Below the pieces are notes generated by a model. That model made no database searches, was not told where the DNA came from, and worked only from the letters and a program-made list of their open reading frames with translations. Shown here piece after piece: positions 24,321 to 33,540 of a DNA stretch of 64,000 nt. Positions within the stretch are counted from its first letter, which is position 1; each line of letters starts with the position of its first letter. The position numbers and the translations under genes are program-made. This DNA is from Micromonospora sp. KC723 (GTDB lineage: Bacteria > Actinomycetota > Actinomycetes > Mycobacteriales > Micromonosporaceae): positions 62,001 to 126,000 of the forward strand of contig NZ_SMKD01000001.1 of the NCBI RefSeq assembly GCF_004348595.1. Direction: 5' to 3'.

Positions 24321-26477
24321 ATGTCGGCAGCCGGCTCCCTGGTCGTGGTGGCGTCCGTCACCGCGTTCGTCGTGCTCACGTCCGTACTGCGTCCCCGCCA
24401 CGGCGACGTGGTCGGGTCGTTGCGACTGGCCGCCGTCCGCGCCGCGCTGGCGACCGGCGTCTATGCCGTACTCACCGTGGAGTTGCTCGGCGCGGCGGGC
24501 GCGCTGACCGCGCCGGCCGTCGCGCTGGCGTGGCTGCTCTTCCTGGGCGTGGTCGTGGCCGCACGACGACGCCGACGGGCCGGCGCCACGGTCGCCGTCG
24601 CCCGGCGGGAGGCGCTGGTCGGCGCGGCCGTGGCCGGTGCCACCGAAGGTGCTGCCACCGGGGGGCGCGGGCCGTCCGACCCACCCGGTGGCCAGGGCGG
24701 CGCGCGGCGGCCATCCGCGGGTGGCGGCGTCGCGGCGACGACGGGCGCCCGCGCCCGGCTGGCCCACTTCCGCCGTACGGCGAGCCGGGGCGAGTGGCTG
24801 CTGGCCGGCACCGTCGTCGGGATGGTGCTGGTCGAGCTGCTCGTCGCGCTGCTCGCCGAGCCGAACAACTACGACTCGCAGACCTACCACCTGCCCAAGG
24901 TGGAGCACTGGGTGGCGCAGGGCAGCCTCGATTTCTGGCCCACCGCGATCCACCGCCAGGTGACCATCCCGCCCGGCGCCGAGTACCTGCTGCTGCACCT
25001 GCGCCTGCTCACCGGCGGGGACGCGCTGTACAACCTGGTGCAGTGGGCGGCCGGGATCGGCTGCCTGGTGGCCGCCACCCGGGTGGCGGCCCAGCTCGGT
25101 GGCGGCCGGCGCGCCCAGCTTCTCACCGCCTTCCTGATCGCCACCACCCCGATGGTGGCGCTCCAGGCCACCAGCACCCAGACCGACCTGGTGGCCGCCG
25201 CGTGGGCGGCCTGCGCGGGAACGTTGGCACTGGACGGCCTGCGTCGGCGCGCAAGCGTGGCCGACCTGCTGGCCCTCGGCGCGGCCACCGGCCTGACCGC
25301 CCTGACCAAGACCAGCGGGCTGATCGCGGTCGGCCCGCTGCTGGTGCTCTGGGGCGTCGCACAGCTCCGGCTGGCGCTTCCCGGCGCGCGGGGCGCGCGG
25401 CCGGGCGTCGGGGCGGCCCGGACCGTGGCCGGCTCCCTGCTGTTGCTGACGGTCGCGGCGACGGTGGTGGGCCCGTTCCTGGCCCGGGTGACCGCCGAGT
25501 TCGGTCACCCGCTCGGTCCGCCCCGGCTGCGCGAGTCCATCCCGATGGAGCGGCACGATCCCGCCGCGATCCTGGTCAACGCGCTGCGGATCGGGCACAC
25601 CGCGTTCGACACCCCGCTGGCGCCGCTGCGCGACGGCACCGCCGGGGCGATCATGGAGGGTGCCCGGGCGGTCGGGATCGACCCGCAGGACCGGGACATC
25701 ACCTTCGGTCGCGAGATCTTCCCGGTGCCCGCCTGGTACCCGGACGAGGACCGGGTGTCCTTTCCGCTGGCCGGGTCGCTGGCGCTGCTCGGAGCGGTGC
25801 TCGCGCTGGCCCGCCCGGCCCGGATCAGTCCGGAGCGCGCCGGGGCGCTGCGCGCGTACGCGACCGCGGTCGTGGTCGCCGTCGTGCTGCACACCTCGAT
25901 GATCAAGTGGCAGACCTGGGGAAACCGGCTGCTCGTGTACGCGCTGGTGGCGGCGGTGCCGCTGGCCGGGCTCTGGCTGGACGCGCTGTTCCGGCGGCGG
26001 CCCGCCCCGGGACGCCGCCCGGTGGCGGTGTCGCTGGCGGTGACCGTGTTGGCCACCTCCGCCCTGGCCGGCGTGCTGACCCTGTCGTACGGCTTCCCGC
26101 GCCGGTTGGTCGGTGCCGGCTCGGTCTTCACCACCTCCGAGTGGGACACCCGGTTCCTGCGCCGCCCGCAGTGGGCCGACGAGTTCCGCTGGGCCGCCAC
26201 GGCCGTCCAGGCCAGCGGGGCCCGCCGGATCGGGCTGGTGCAGCAGAACGACAACTGGGAGTACCCCTGGTGGCTGCTGCTGCGCGACGCCGACGGTCGG
26301 CCGCCGGAGCTGGTGGCGTTGCAGTCGGTACTGCCGGACCGGCCGCCCGCCGACCCGGCCTCGGTCGACGCGATCGTCTGCACCGGCAGCCGTACCGCCT
26401 GCGGAGAGCTGGTCCCGGCGGGCTGGCGGATCGAGTTCCGCGACTACGTCGGCTACGCCCTGCCACCCGTCCGCTGA
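24321..26477 (+). CDS. Polytopic membrane protein, GT39-like glycosyltransferase
   Basis: A 718-residue membrane protein with about 12 hydrophobic segments and a soluble C-terminal domain after about 600. The extracytoplasmic loop after the first conserved helix reads EPNNYDSQTYHLPKVEHWVAQGSLDFWPT, with an acidic residue typical of GT-C (PMT/ArnT-like) enzymes. Residues about 95-150 form a Gly/Arg-rich linker. It likely transfers a sugar from a polyprenyl-phosphate donor to an envelope target. ATG 24321 has little SD. It is divergent from the family 2 glycosyltransferase gene. Confidence 0.78.
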   Translation: MSAAGSLVVVASVTAFVVLTSVLRPRHGDVVGSLRLAAVRAALATGVYAVLTVELLGAAGALTAPAVALAWLLFLGVVVAARRRRRAGATVAVARREALVGAAVAGATEGAATGGRGPSDPPGGQGGARRPSAGGGVAATTGARARLAHFRRTASRGEWLLAGTVVGMVLVELLVALLAEPNNYDSQTYHLPKVEHWVAQGSLDFWPTAIHRQVTIPPGAEYLLLHLRLLTGGDALYNLVQWAAGIGCLVAATRVAAQLGGGRRAQLLTAFLIATTPMVALQATSTQTDLVAAAWAACAGTLALDGLRRRASVADLLALGAATGLTALTKTSGLIAVGPLLVLWGVAQLRLALPGARGARPGVGAARTVAGSLLLLTVAATVVGPFLARVTAEFGHPLGPPRLRESIPMERHDPAAILVNALRIGHTAFDTPLAPLRDGTAGAIMEGARAVGIDPQDRDITFGREIFPVPAWYPDEDRVSFPLAGSLALLGAVLALARPARISPERAGALRAYATAVVVAVVLHTSMIKWQTWGNRLLVYALVAAVPLAGLWLDALFRRRPAPGRRPVAVSLAVTVLATSALAGVLTLSYGFPRRLVGAGSVFTTSEWDTRFLRRPQWADEFRWAATAVQASGARRIGLVQQNDNWEYPWWLLLRDADGRPPELVALQSVLPDRPPADPASVDAIVCTGSRTACGELVPAGWRIEFRDYVGYALPPVR

Positions 26478-26584
26478 CCGGGGTCGCGCCGACCAGGGTC
26501 GCGCCAGTCGCGGCGCCGGGGCGTGTCCGGCGATCCGGAACCCGGGATGCCGCAAGCCGAGTCGATCTCAGGGTCGGGTGCTGG

Positions 26585-27091
26585 TCAGCGAGCCGGCAGC
26601 GGACGCAGGCCCGGCGCGAAGGCCGACACCTCGCCGACGGTGGCCACGACCCGTGCCGTGGCCGGGCGCAGCCGGGTACGGAAGGCGTGGTGGAGCAGGG
26701 TGTCGAGGTGCCACACCTGCTTCGGGTGTGGGGTGTGGACGACGAACCGCTCGCGTACGCCGTCGATCGCGGTGGCGGCCAGGGTGACCGACTGGGTGCG
26801 CGGGTCCGGGCTCCAGGTGACGTGGCTCAGCTCGCGCAGCTCGGTGTTGAGGTGCAGGCGGAGTCGGTGCAACACCCGGGTCTGCTGGGTGACCACCAGA
26901 CGCCGATGGGTGAGCAGGAGCAGGTACTCGCCGGAGACCGGCCGGTCGGGACGGCTGCACCGGGCGACCAGGATGGTCGCGTCGCCGGAGCCCACGCACT
27001 GCCGGAAGACGGGCATGTGCCGACTCACCGTCTGGACCGCCAGTCCGGTCTCGGCGGCGGCCGGGAGGAACGTTCGCGAGAAGACGTCCAT
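26585..27091 (-). CDS. Hypothetical protein, possible PH-like fold
   Basis: A 168-residue protein with no family I recognise with certainty. It is soluble and beta-rich in pattern (YLLLLTHRRLVVTQQTRVLHRLRLHLNTELRELSHVTWSPD), which recalls PH-like or bPH membrane-associated domains. ATG 27091 has AGG 5 nt upstream; the longer frame is unlikely. It is a single gene convergent with the upstream membrane protein. Confidence 0.65.
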   Translation of the reverse strand: MDVFSRTFLPAAAETGLAVQTVSRHMPVFRQCVGSGDATILVARCSRPDRPVSGEYLLLLTHRRLVVTQQTRVLHRLRLHLNTELRELSHVTWSPDPRTQSVTLAATAIDGVRERFVVHTPHPKQVWHLDTLLHHAFRTRLRPATARVVATVGEVSAFAPGLRPLPAR

Positions 27092-27223
27092 GCCCTGCCC
27101 AACGAACCGTGACCTGGAGTGACGTGGGTCACTGTCGACTTTCTGGAAGTTCCATGCCGCCCGTCGCACCGACGGTGCGACGTCGACCGGCCCGCGGCGT
27201 CGCCGTGCAGCCGGGTCACCTGG

Positions 27224-28144
27224 TCAGCGAATCGCCCGGGCCACCTGTGACCACAACACCCGCACCCAGGGCCGGCCCGGCGTCACCCTCGCGGTCCGGT
27301 GGCGGACCGGCAGCTCCACATCGAGGTAGTTGCTGTCGATGTTGATCTTGACGCCGCCCCAGGTCTCGTGGTGGTCGCCCTGGTACTGCTTCATCCGCCG
27401 CTTCGGCACCCAGTGGCTCGACGGGATCTTCGGGTCGGTCGTCGTCCGCACGCCGTCCCAGTTGGCGAAGTCGAGCAGATCCGGGCGGACGTGCCCGGGC
27501 CGGGAGTACGCGGCCACGTGGTCGGCCAGGCCCGCGGAGGCGACGTCGGTGTAAAGGCCGGACAGGTAGCCGTGCTCGTGCAGCCGGGTCGTCCAGGCGC
27601 TGCTGAACTCCAGCACCGCGGTCGAGCAGACGGCGTTGCCCGCGGGGTAGCGCTCCATGTCCAGGATGATCGTGCTGTGCGCGGCGAGGCCGAGTTCCCC
27701 GGCCCTCGTCGCCGCGTCGTCGGCCGCCGCCCTCCCCTGGGCCCCCGCCTGGGCCGGGTCGATCCGCCGGCTGTACGACGAGCAGGGCGCCTGGAGGCCG
27801 ACGTACAGCGGGAAGAACCGCCAACCCCTGGCCTGCTGGCTCGCCACCCAGTCCCGGGTCAGGTTGGCCTGCCTGCAACCCCGGTTGACCCCGCCGATGT
27901 AGATGCCGAGCGCCCGGTACGGCGACTTCAACCACGCCGTCATCGCGGCGTCCGAGGGCGCGGCGCAGGTGTCGAACCCGAGCCCGGTGAAGGTGCCCGG
28001 GTGCGGACCGGAGTAGCCGGCGGCCCGGGCCGGCCCGGCCGCGCCGGTGACCGCCGTCGTGGCGAGCAGCACCCCGGCCACGGCGGCGGTGAGCATCCGG
28101 CGGGCGGCCCGAAGCGGGCCCGGTCGGGCGCAGGTCGTCGTCAC
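27224..28144 (-). CDS. Secreted DUF1906 glycoside-hydrolase-like protein
   Basis: A 306-residue exported protein. A signal peptide covers about 1-42 (basic start RPGPLRAARR, hydrophobic LTAAVAGVLLATTAVTG, AxA site at PARAAG). The mature part is a DUF1906/Rv2525c-like TIM-barrel module: GLGFDTCAAPSDAAMTAW, IGIYIGG-like ALGIYIGGVNRGC, FFPLYVGLQAP, and IILDMERYP with the acidic pair at the presumed active site. Such proteins may cleave cell-wall or capsular polymers or be non-catalytic. GTG 28144 has GGGGAA just upstream. Confidence 0.88.
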   Translation of the reverse strand: MTTTCARPGPLRAARRMLTAAVAGVLLATTAVTGAAGPARAAGYSGPHPGTFTGLGFDTCAAPSDAAMTAWLKSPYRALGIYIGGVNRGCRQANLTRDWVASQQARGWRFFPLYVGLQAPCSSYSRRIDPAQAGAQGRAAADDAATRAGELGLAAHSTIILDMERYPAGNAVCSTAVLEFSSAWTTRLHEHGYLSGLYTDVASAGLADHVAAYSRPGHVRPDLLDFANWDGVRTTTDPKIPSSHWVPKRRMKQYQGDHHETWGGVKINIDSNYLDVELPVRHRTARVTPGRPWVRVLWSQVARAIR

Positions 28145-28281
28145 GGGTTCCCCGTTCTGTGTAAATCATCACCCGGCGGAGCGCACGTGGACCGCGCTCG
28201 ACGCCGACCCGGAAGATCCTGCCGGGCCGATGCCCCGACTGTCCACCCCGTCGATGTCCACAGGGGAGGTGCGGAGAACCG

Positions 28282-29274
28282 TCAGACCGGCAGCGGCGCG
28301 AAGAGCTCACCGAGCCAACCGGGCACCGCCTCGACGTACTCGGCCCGCCCGGGGTCGGCGGTGTCCAGCGCGCGCCGCCAGGACAGCGCCCGGCTGACCA
28401 CGGTCACCCGCACCGCCAGCCCGGCCGCCTCGCGCAGGGTCGCCCGGTCGTACCGGTCGGTCCAGGACTCCAGGTACGCGTCGCGCAGCCGCAACAGCGC
28501 CGGGTCGCCCGGATCCAGCCCGCGGGCGTGCGCCACCGAGCGGAGTGTCACCAGCAGCGTGCCGAACGGGTGCGCCACGGAGGCGTCCCCCCAGTCGAAG
28601 AACCGGTACCCGTCGTCGCCGACGAAGACGTTGCCGTCGTGCAGGTCGTCGTGCTGGATGCTGGCCGGCACCCCGACCTCGGCGAGCCGACGGCACAGCC
28701 CCGCGAACTCTCCCCGGTACGCCCGCAGCCGCTCGTACGACCCGGCGTCCGGGCCGGCCGCCGTGCCGAGCAACAGCGCCTCGGTGTCGTCGAGCAGCGC
28801 CGTGAACAGCCCCGGCAGCTCTTCCGGCCGGTGATCGGGCACCCCGTCGGCCAGCAGCTCACCGACGTGCGGGGCGACGGTGGCCTGAAGCGCCGCGTAC
28901 CCGGGCAGCAGCCGCTCCCAGTGCGTCAGGTCCTGGCCCCCGGCCAGGACCTCCCGCAGGCTCGGGCCGCCGTCGGGCAACAGGGCCCAGCCCCGCCGCG
29001 GGTCGACGGCGACCGGTTCCAGCACCCGCCCCGGGACGAGCCGGGCCAACCCGGCCAGGAGCGTCGCCTCGTGCCGGGTCCCCGGGTTGTTGGCCTTGAA
29101 CCAGGCGTCACCGGCGTCGGTGGGCACCCGCCAGACCAGCGACCAGGGGCGGACGCGCGGTTCGACCGGGCCGGTGACCCGGCGGCCACGCCGGCCGAGG
29201 GCGTCGGTGACCCAGGCTAGGGCGCCCTCGCGCCACCGGGGGTCCGTCCAGTCGGGAACGGGATGAGTCGTCAC
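28282..29274 (-). CDS. Aminoglycoside phosphotransferase (APH) family kinase
   Basis: A 330-residue protein-kinase-like small-molecule kinase. The Brenner motif is QHDDLHDGNVF (HxDxxxxN) and the metal-binding motif is FFDWGDAS. Conserved spacing places it in the APH/choline-kinase superfamily. The substrate is unknown and this motif set alone does not imply drug resistance. It lies 41 bp downstream of the thiolase gene in the same direction, so the two may be co-transcribed. Confidence 0.87.
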   Translation of the reverse strand: MTTHPVPDWTDPRWREGALAWVTDALGRRGRRVTGPVEPRVRPWSLVWRVPTDAGDAWFKANNPGTRHEATLLAGLARLVPGRVLEPVAVDPRRGWALLPDGGPSLREVLAGGQDLTHWERLLPGYAALQATVAPHVGELLADGVPDHRPEELPGLFTALLDDTEALLLGTAAGPDAGSYERLRAYRGEFAGLCRRLAEVGVPASIQHDDLHDGNVFVGDDGYRFFDWGDASVAHPFGTLLVTLRSVAHARGLDPGDPALLRLRDAYLESWTDRYDRATLREAAGLAVRVTVVSRALSWRRALDTADPGRAEYVEAVPGWLGELFAPLPV

Positions 29275-29315
29275 GTCCGCAGGCTAGGCGCAGCCCTCCG
29301 GGACAGCCAGCGAAT

Positions 29316-30488
29316 TCAGAGCAGCTCGACGACGGTGGCGTTCGCCATGCCCCCGCCCTCGCACATGGTCTGCAGGCCGTACCGGATGTCGTTGTCCCGC
29401 ATGTGCTGGAGCATGCTGGTCATGATCCGGGCGCCGCTGGCCCCGAGCGGGTGGCCGAGGGCGATCGCGCCGCCACGCGGGTTGAGCCGCTCCGGGTCGG
29501 CCTCGGTCTCGGCCAGCCAGGCCAGCGGGACCGGAGCGAACGCCTCGTTCACCTCGTACACCCCGATCTCCTCGATGCCCAGCCCCGCGCGGCGCAGCGC
29601 CTTGGCGGTGGCCGGGATCGGCGCGGTGAGCATGGCGACCGGGTCGTCGGCGGCGACCACGGCGGTGTGGACGCGGGCCAGTGGCCGCAGCCCGTGCCGG
29701 CTGGCCCACTCGCTGGTGGTGACGGCGAGGGCGGCGGCCCCGTCGGAGATCTGCGAGGCGGAGCCGGCGGTGACCACGCCGTCGGCGCGGAACGGGGTCT
29801 TCAGCTCGGCGAGCGCCGCCAGCGTGGTGTCCCGTCGGATGCCCTCGTCGGCGGCGAACACGCCGCCGTTGGCGAGCGGTACCGGGGCCAGCTCCGGGTC
29901 GAACGCCCCGGCGTCCTGGGCGGCGGCGGCCTTCTCATGGCTGGCCAGGGCGAACTCGTCGAGCTGGGTACGGGAGAAGTGCCAGCGGGCGGCGATCAGC
30001 TCGGCGCCGACCCCCTGGTGGAACGGGACGGGCTCGTCGTGGGCGAAGCCCTCGACGCCCCGGTAGCGGGCCCGGACCTGGTCGCTGAACGGGTTGCCCC
30101 CGACAACGTTGGCGCCCATCGGCACCCGGGTCATCGACTCGACACCGCCGGCCACCACCAGGTCGGCCTGGCCGGACGCCACGGCCGCGGCGGCGAAGTG
30201 CAGTGCCTGTTGGCTGGAGCCGCACTGCCGGTCCAGGGTGGTGCCGGGGACCGACTCGGGCCAGCCGGCGGCGAGCACCGAGGTGCGGCCGATGTTCCAG
30301 CACTGCTCGCCAACCTGCGAGACGCAGCCCCAGACCACGTCGTCGACCTGGTCAGGGTCGATGCCGGTGCGCTCGGCGAGGGCCCGCAGCACGTGCGCCG
30401 AGAGGTCGGCCGGGTGCACGTCGGCCAGGCTGCCGTTGCGCCGCCCGACCGGGGTCCGTACCGCGCCGACGATGACTGCGTCACTCAT
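29316..30488 (-). CDS. Acetyl-CoA acyltransferase (thiolase)
   Basis: A 390-residue thiolase with all catalytic residues: nucleophile Cys89 (LDRQCGSSQQALHFAA), NEAFA, GGAIALGHPLGASGAR with the catalytic His, and the second Cys in QTMCEGGGMANATV. It fits a FadA-like degradative or biosynthetic acyl-CoA C-acetyltransferase. ATG 30488 has GGGAG 5 nt upstream. Without adjacent beta-oxidation genes the chain-length preference cannot be given. Confidence 0.93.
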   Translation of the reverse strand: MSDAVIVGAVRTPVGRRNGSLADVHPADLSAHVLRALAERTGIDPDQVDDVVWGCVSQVGEQCWNIGRTSVLAAGWPESVPGTTLDRQCGSSQQALHFAAAAVASGQADLVVAGGVESMTRVPMGANVVGGNPFSDQVRARYRGVEGFAHDEPVPFHQGVGAELIAARWHFSRTQLDEFALASHEKAAAAQDAGAFDPELAPVPLANGGVFAADEGIRRDTTLAALAELKTPFRADGVVTAGSASQISDGAAALAVTTSEWASRHGLRPLARVHTAVVAADDPVAMLTAPIPATAKALRRAGLGIEEIGVYEVNEAFAPVPLAWLAETEADPERLNPRGGAIALGHPLGASGARIMTSMLQHMRDNDIRYGLQTMCEGGGMANATVVELL

Positions 30489-30574
30489 GACTACTCCCGG
30501 GTAACCTCGCCCTGCCGTCGATCGTACGTCCTGCCCGGGCGGGCCGTCCGCCGCCGTGCTGGCATCCTGGGAGT

Positions 30575-31003
30575 GTGCGGTCCCCATCGTCGTCGACCCA
30601 CCAGTGGCGGGTGCCGCCGGCCCTGCCGGCGGTGAAGCTCGTCGGCGCGGTCGCGCTCGCCGCTCTCGGCGTGTTCCTCTCCGGCGCCGACCGGGTCGCC
30701 CTGGCGCTGTCGCTCGTCATGGCCGCCGGGCTGGCCGGATGGGCGACCCGGGATCTGCTCGTCCCGGTCCGGCTCGCCGCCGACGCGGACGGGGTCACCG
30801 TGATCCAGGGCCTTGCCGGCCGGCGGCGGTTGCCGTGGGCCGCGATCGAGACGGTCAGCGTGGCGCGGCGCAGCCGGTTCGGGCTGGCCGCCGAGACGCT
30901 GGAGATCGACGCCGGGGAGTCGTTGCACCTGTTCGGCCGCCACGACCTGGACGCCCCGCCCGACGAGGTGGCCGAGACGCTGCGCGCGGCCCGGCCGGAC
31001 TGA
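30575..31003 (+). CDS. Membrane-anchored PH-domain (PF10756-type) protein
   Basis: A 142-residue protein: two hydrophobic segments (about 19-38 and 42-58) followed by a short beta domain, VRLAADADGVTVIQGLAGRRRLPWAAIETVSV, of the bacterial PH_6 / low-molecular-weight antigen type. GTG 30575 is the in-frame start. The neighbouring rhomboid and cyclophilin genes form a block often kept together in actinobacteria. Confidence 0.75.
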   Translation: MRSPSSSTHQWRVPPALPAVKLVGAVALAALGVFLSGADRVALALSLVMAAGLAGWATRDLLVPVRLAADADGVTVIQGLAGRRRLPWAAIETVSVARRSRFGLAAETLEIDAGESLHLFGRHDLDAPPDEVAETLRAARPD

Positions 31004-31049
31004 GCCCGCGACCGTCCGGCGGGGCGGCTCCGGGGCGACGCGGCCCGGT

Positions 31050-31997
31050 TCAGCCGAGCAGCGCCGCCGTCCGCACCATTGCCAGGCCGAGCAGGACCGC
31101 CAGGACGATCCCGGCCCCCACGGCCTGGAAGACCGCCCGGCGCATCCGTGGCGCGTACGCCAGCACCCACCCCATCGCCGCGCCGGTGAGCAGGCCACCG
31201 ACGTGCCCCGGGATGGAGATGCCCGGCACGGTGAACGTGAAGATCAGGTTGATCACCAGGATCGGCAGGATCGCCGAGGTGTCCCGGCCGAGCCGGCGCA
31301 TCAGCACGAACACGGCGGCGAAGAGACCGAAGACCGCGGTCGAGGCACCGGCCGACGCGGTGTTGGGGGCGCTGAACACGTACGCCGCGATGTTGCCGCC
31401 CAAACCGGCGACCAGGTAGAGGGCGAGGAAGCGCAGCGGCCCGAGCAGGGCCTCCAGGTCGCGCCCCAGCACCCAGAGCGCCCACATGTTCAGCAGCAGG
31501 TGCACCAGGCCGTAGTGCAGGAACATCGCGGTGACCAGGCGGTACCACTCGCCCGCGGCGACGCCGTGCAGCGGCCCGAAGTCGACGTACGAGGCGTAGC
31601 CGATCACCGCGCCCCACTGGGTCAGCGGCGTGCTGCCGCCGAGCAGGCCGCCCAGGCCGGAGCCGCCGGCCATCGCGTCGCCACCCCGGTCGCTGGCGAT
31701 GGAGAGCACCATCATCAGCAGGTTGAGCGCGATCAGGGTCCGGGTGACGAGGCCGCGACGGCCGGACGCACCGCCACCGAAGGCGGTACGTGCCGGCCGT
31801 ACGCTCCGGCGTCCCTCGTCCACGCACTCCGGGCACTGGTGGCCGACGGAGGCGTCCCGCATGCAGTCCGGACAGATCGGTCGGTCGCAGCGGCTGCACC
31901 GGACGTACGTCTCCCGGTCGGGGTGGCGGTAGCAGACCGGCGTGGTCGGCATCGACCCGCCGGTGGCGTCGCCGGCCGGCCCGGGGCGTTCAGTCAT
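31050..31997 (-). CDS. Rhomboid intramembrane serine protease with N-terminal zinc-finger
   Basis: A 315-residue protein. Residues 22-58 carry a B-box-like Cys/His cluster (CYRHPDRETYVRCSRC, CPDC, GHQCPEC) that should bind zinc. The rhomboid core follows with six or so helices, HYGLVHLLLNM (Asn170 in the oxyanion region), catalytic Ser219 in GASTAVFG and His265 in GHVGG. It cleaves membrane proteins within the bilayer; its substrates are unknown. It lies 27 bp downstream of the cyclophilin gene in the same direction. Confidence 0.93.
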   Translation of the reverse strand: MTERPGPAGDATGGSMPTTPVCYRHPDRETYVRCSRCDRPICPDCMRDASVGHQCPECVDEGRRSVRPARTAFGGGASGRRGLVTRTLIALNLLMMVLSIASDRGGDAMAGGSGLGGLLGGSTPLTQWGAVIGYASYVDFGPLHGVAAGEWYRLVTAMFLHYGLVHLLLNMWALWVLGRDLEALLGPLRFLALYLVAGLGGNIAAYVFSAPNTASAGASTAVFGLFAAVFVLMRRLGRDTSAILPILVINLIFTFTVPGISIPGHVGGLLTGAAMGWVLAYAPRMRRAVFQAVGAGIVLAVLLGLAMVRTAALLG

Positions 31998-32024
31998 GCG
32001 TGCAAAGGTACCTCGGGCCGGCCC

Positions 32025-32552
32025 TCAGCCCTTGTACTCGATCTCGACCCGCTCGATCACCACGTCCTGCAACGGCCGGTCGTTGGGGCCGGTCGGGGTG
32101 TTCGCGATGCTGTCCACCACCTTCACCGACTGCTCGTCGGCCACCTGCCCGAAGATGGTGTGCCGGTTGTTCAGGTGCGGTGTCGGCGCGACGGTGATGA
32201 AGAACTGCGAGCCGTTGGTGCCCGGCCCGGCGTTCGCCATGGCCAGCAGGTACGGCCGGTCGAAACGCAGCTCCGGGTGGAACTCGTCACCGAACTTGTA
32301 ACCCGGGCCGCCCCGGCCGGTGCCGGTGGGGTCACCCATCTGGATCATGAAGCCGCTGATCACGCGGTGCGAGATGGTCCCGTCGTAGTACGGGCCACTG
32401 CCCGGCTGACCGGTGCGCGGGTCGACGTACTCCTTGTTGCCCTCGGCCAGGTCCACGAAGTTGCGGACGGTCTTCGGCGCGTGGTTCGGGAAGAGCTCCA
32501 GCCGGATCGGGCCAGCGTTGGTGTGCAGGGTGGCGTAGACAGCCTCGGCCAC
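32025..32552 (-). CDS. Peptidyl-prolyl cis-trans isomerase (cyclophilin)
   Basis: A 175-residue cytoplasmic cyclophilin. The hallmarks are FPNHAPKTVRNFVDLAEG, the catalytic Arg in DGTISHRVISGFMIQMGDPTGTGRGGPGY, LLAMANAGPGTNGSQFFIT and HTIFGQV. It catalyses proline isomerisation during protein folding. GTG 32552 has GGAGT 4-5 nt upstream. It probably leads a short operon with the rhomboid gene, as in other actinobacteria. Confidence 0.95.
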   Translation of the reverse strand: MAEAVYATLHTNAGPIRLELFPNHAPKTVRNFVDLAEGNKEYVDPRTGQPGSGPYYDGTISHRVISGFMIQMGDPTGTGRGGPGYKFGDEFHPELRFDRPYLLAMANAGPGTNGSQFFITVAPTPHLNNRHTIFGQVADEQSVKVVDSIANTPTGPNDRPLQDVVIERVEIEYKG

Positions 32553-32669
32553 GGGTACTCCTCACTCGTTGGTCAGTTCCATGCGGATCCTCCCATGTGC
32601 CCGATCTGGCAGTGCGGAGGCATCCGAAGGTGGAGGATGACGAGGGAACGACTCCCAGGAGGTGGGACC

Positions 32670-33458
32670 GTGTTTGGAATCGGGCGGCGCAAGACCCAGG
32701 GGCAGCTCGCCAGGGTCGAGCTCAACCAAGGAATCGGTCACCTGAGGCAGGCCGCGGCGCACGCCGCGAAGGGTGCCGGCGCCACGGTCGGCCCGCGGGT
32801 CCAGGCAGCCCGGGGCGCCGTCGCGCCGACCGCTGTCATGGTGCGGGACAAGGCGTCGAGCGGTGTCGGGTCGGCGATCGCCGCGCTGGCCCCGCTGGCC
32901 CTGTCCGTGCGCACCGCGCAGGCCGGGGCGGCGGGTCGGATCGTGGCCGGGAAGAAGGTCGCCGCCGCCAGGCAGGACGCGATGAGCCGGAAGGCGAAGG
33001 CCAGGAACCTCAAGAAGCGCCGGAAGTCGCGGGGCGGCATGATGACCGGCCTGCTGGCCGCCGGGGCAATCGCCGGCGTGGCCGGCGTCATGGCCGCGCG
33101 CCGCCGCCGCGAGCAGCAGGAGTGGGCCGAGTACGACCCCACCCGCTCCGTCGACCCGATCAGCGACGAGGTCGACACCCTGGTGGTGCAGACGCCCACG
33201 GCCTCCGGCCCGGCGACCGACTCCTCGACCGCGTCGAGCGCCGCCGGCACGGCCGGTGGCCCGACCGGCGCGGGCAGTTCGGCGGTGGCCGGCGGGGACA
33301 GCGCCTCGACCACCACCCCCGGCACCCAGCCGAAGGTGCACGCCGACGACACGGTGCCCTCGGTCGCCGAGGGCGCCACCGACGTCTCCGGCCGACCGGC
33401 GGACGACGTGTCCAAGGCGCTCGGCAAGGGCACGGCGAAATCCGGCAGCCGTCACTGA
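32670..33458 (+). CDS. Hypothetical protein, basic alpha-helical with acidic/Ser-Thr tail
   Basis: About 262 residues, not assigned to a family. Residues 1-115 are Ala/Lys/Arg-rich and amphipathic; a basic stretch (KAKARNLKKRRKSRGG) precedes one hydrophobic segment (MMTGLLAAGAIAGVAGVMAA, about 125-145) ending in Arg-rich RRRRE. The C-terminal 110 residues are Ser/Thr/Ala/Gly-rich and disordered. This resembles YtxH/DUF5324-like actinobacterial membrane-tethered proteins. GTG 32670 has a perfect AGGAGG 7 nt upstream, which rules out the longer frame starts. The gene is divergent from the cyclophilin gene. Confidence 0.8.
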   Translation: MFGIGRRKTQGQLARVELNQGIGHLRQAAAHAAKGAGATVGPRVQAARGAVAPTAVMVRDKASSGVGSAIAALAPLALSVRTAQAGAAGRIVAGKKVAAARQDAMSRKAKARNLKKRRKSRGGMMTGLLAAGAIAGVAGVMAARRRREQQEWAEYDPTRSVDPISDEVDTLVVQTPTASGPATDSSTASSAAGTAGGPTGAGSSAVAGGDSASTTTPGTQPKVHADDTVPSVAEGATDVSGRPADDVSKALGKGTAKSGSRH

Positions 33459-33467
33459 CACGGATGT

Positions 33468-33503
33468 CGCCGGTGGCGCGGGGTGATCCCCGTGCCACCG
33501 GCG
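33468..33503. terminator. Convergent terminator hairpin
   Basis: Sixteen-bp arms (CGCCGGTGGCGCGGGG against 33488-33503, one mismatch) with a TGAT loop, between the hypothetical gene and convergent corA. Confidence 0.7.
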
Positions 33504-33540
33504 TTTCCGGCCTGGTCGGCCCCGCCGGCCGCCGCCGGCG

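Noticed and set aside
28282-29274. Aminoglycoside resistance gene
   Set aside because: Only generic APH-superfamily motifs are visible; most such genomic kinases act on other metabolites.
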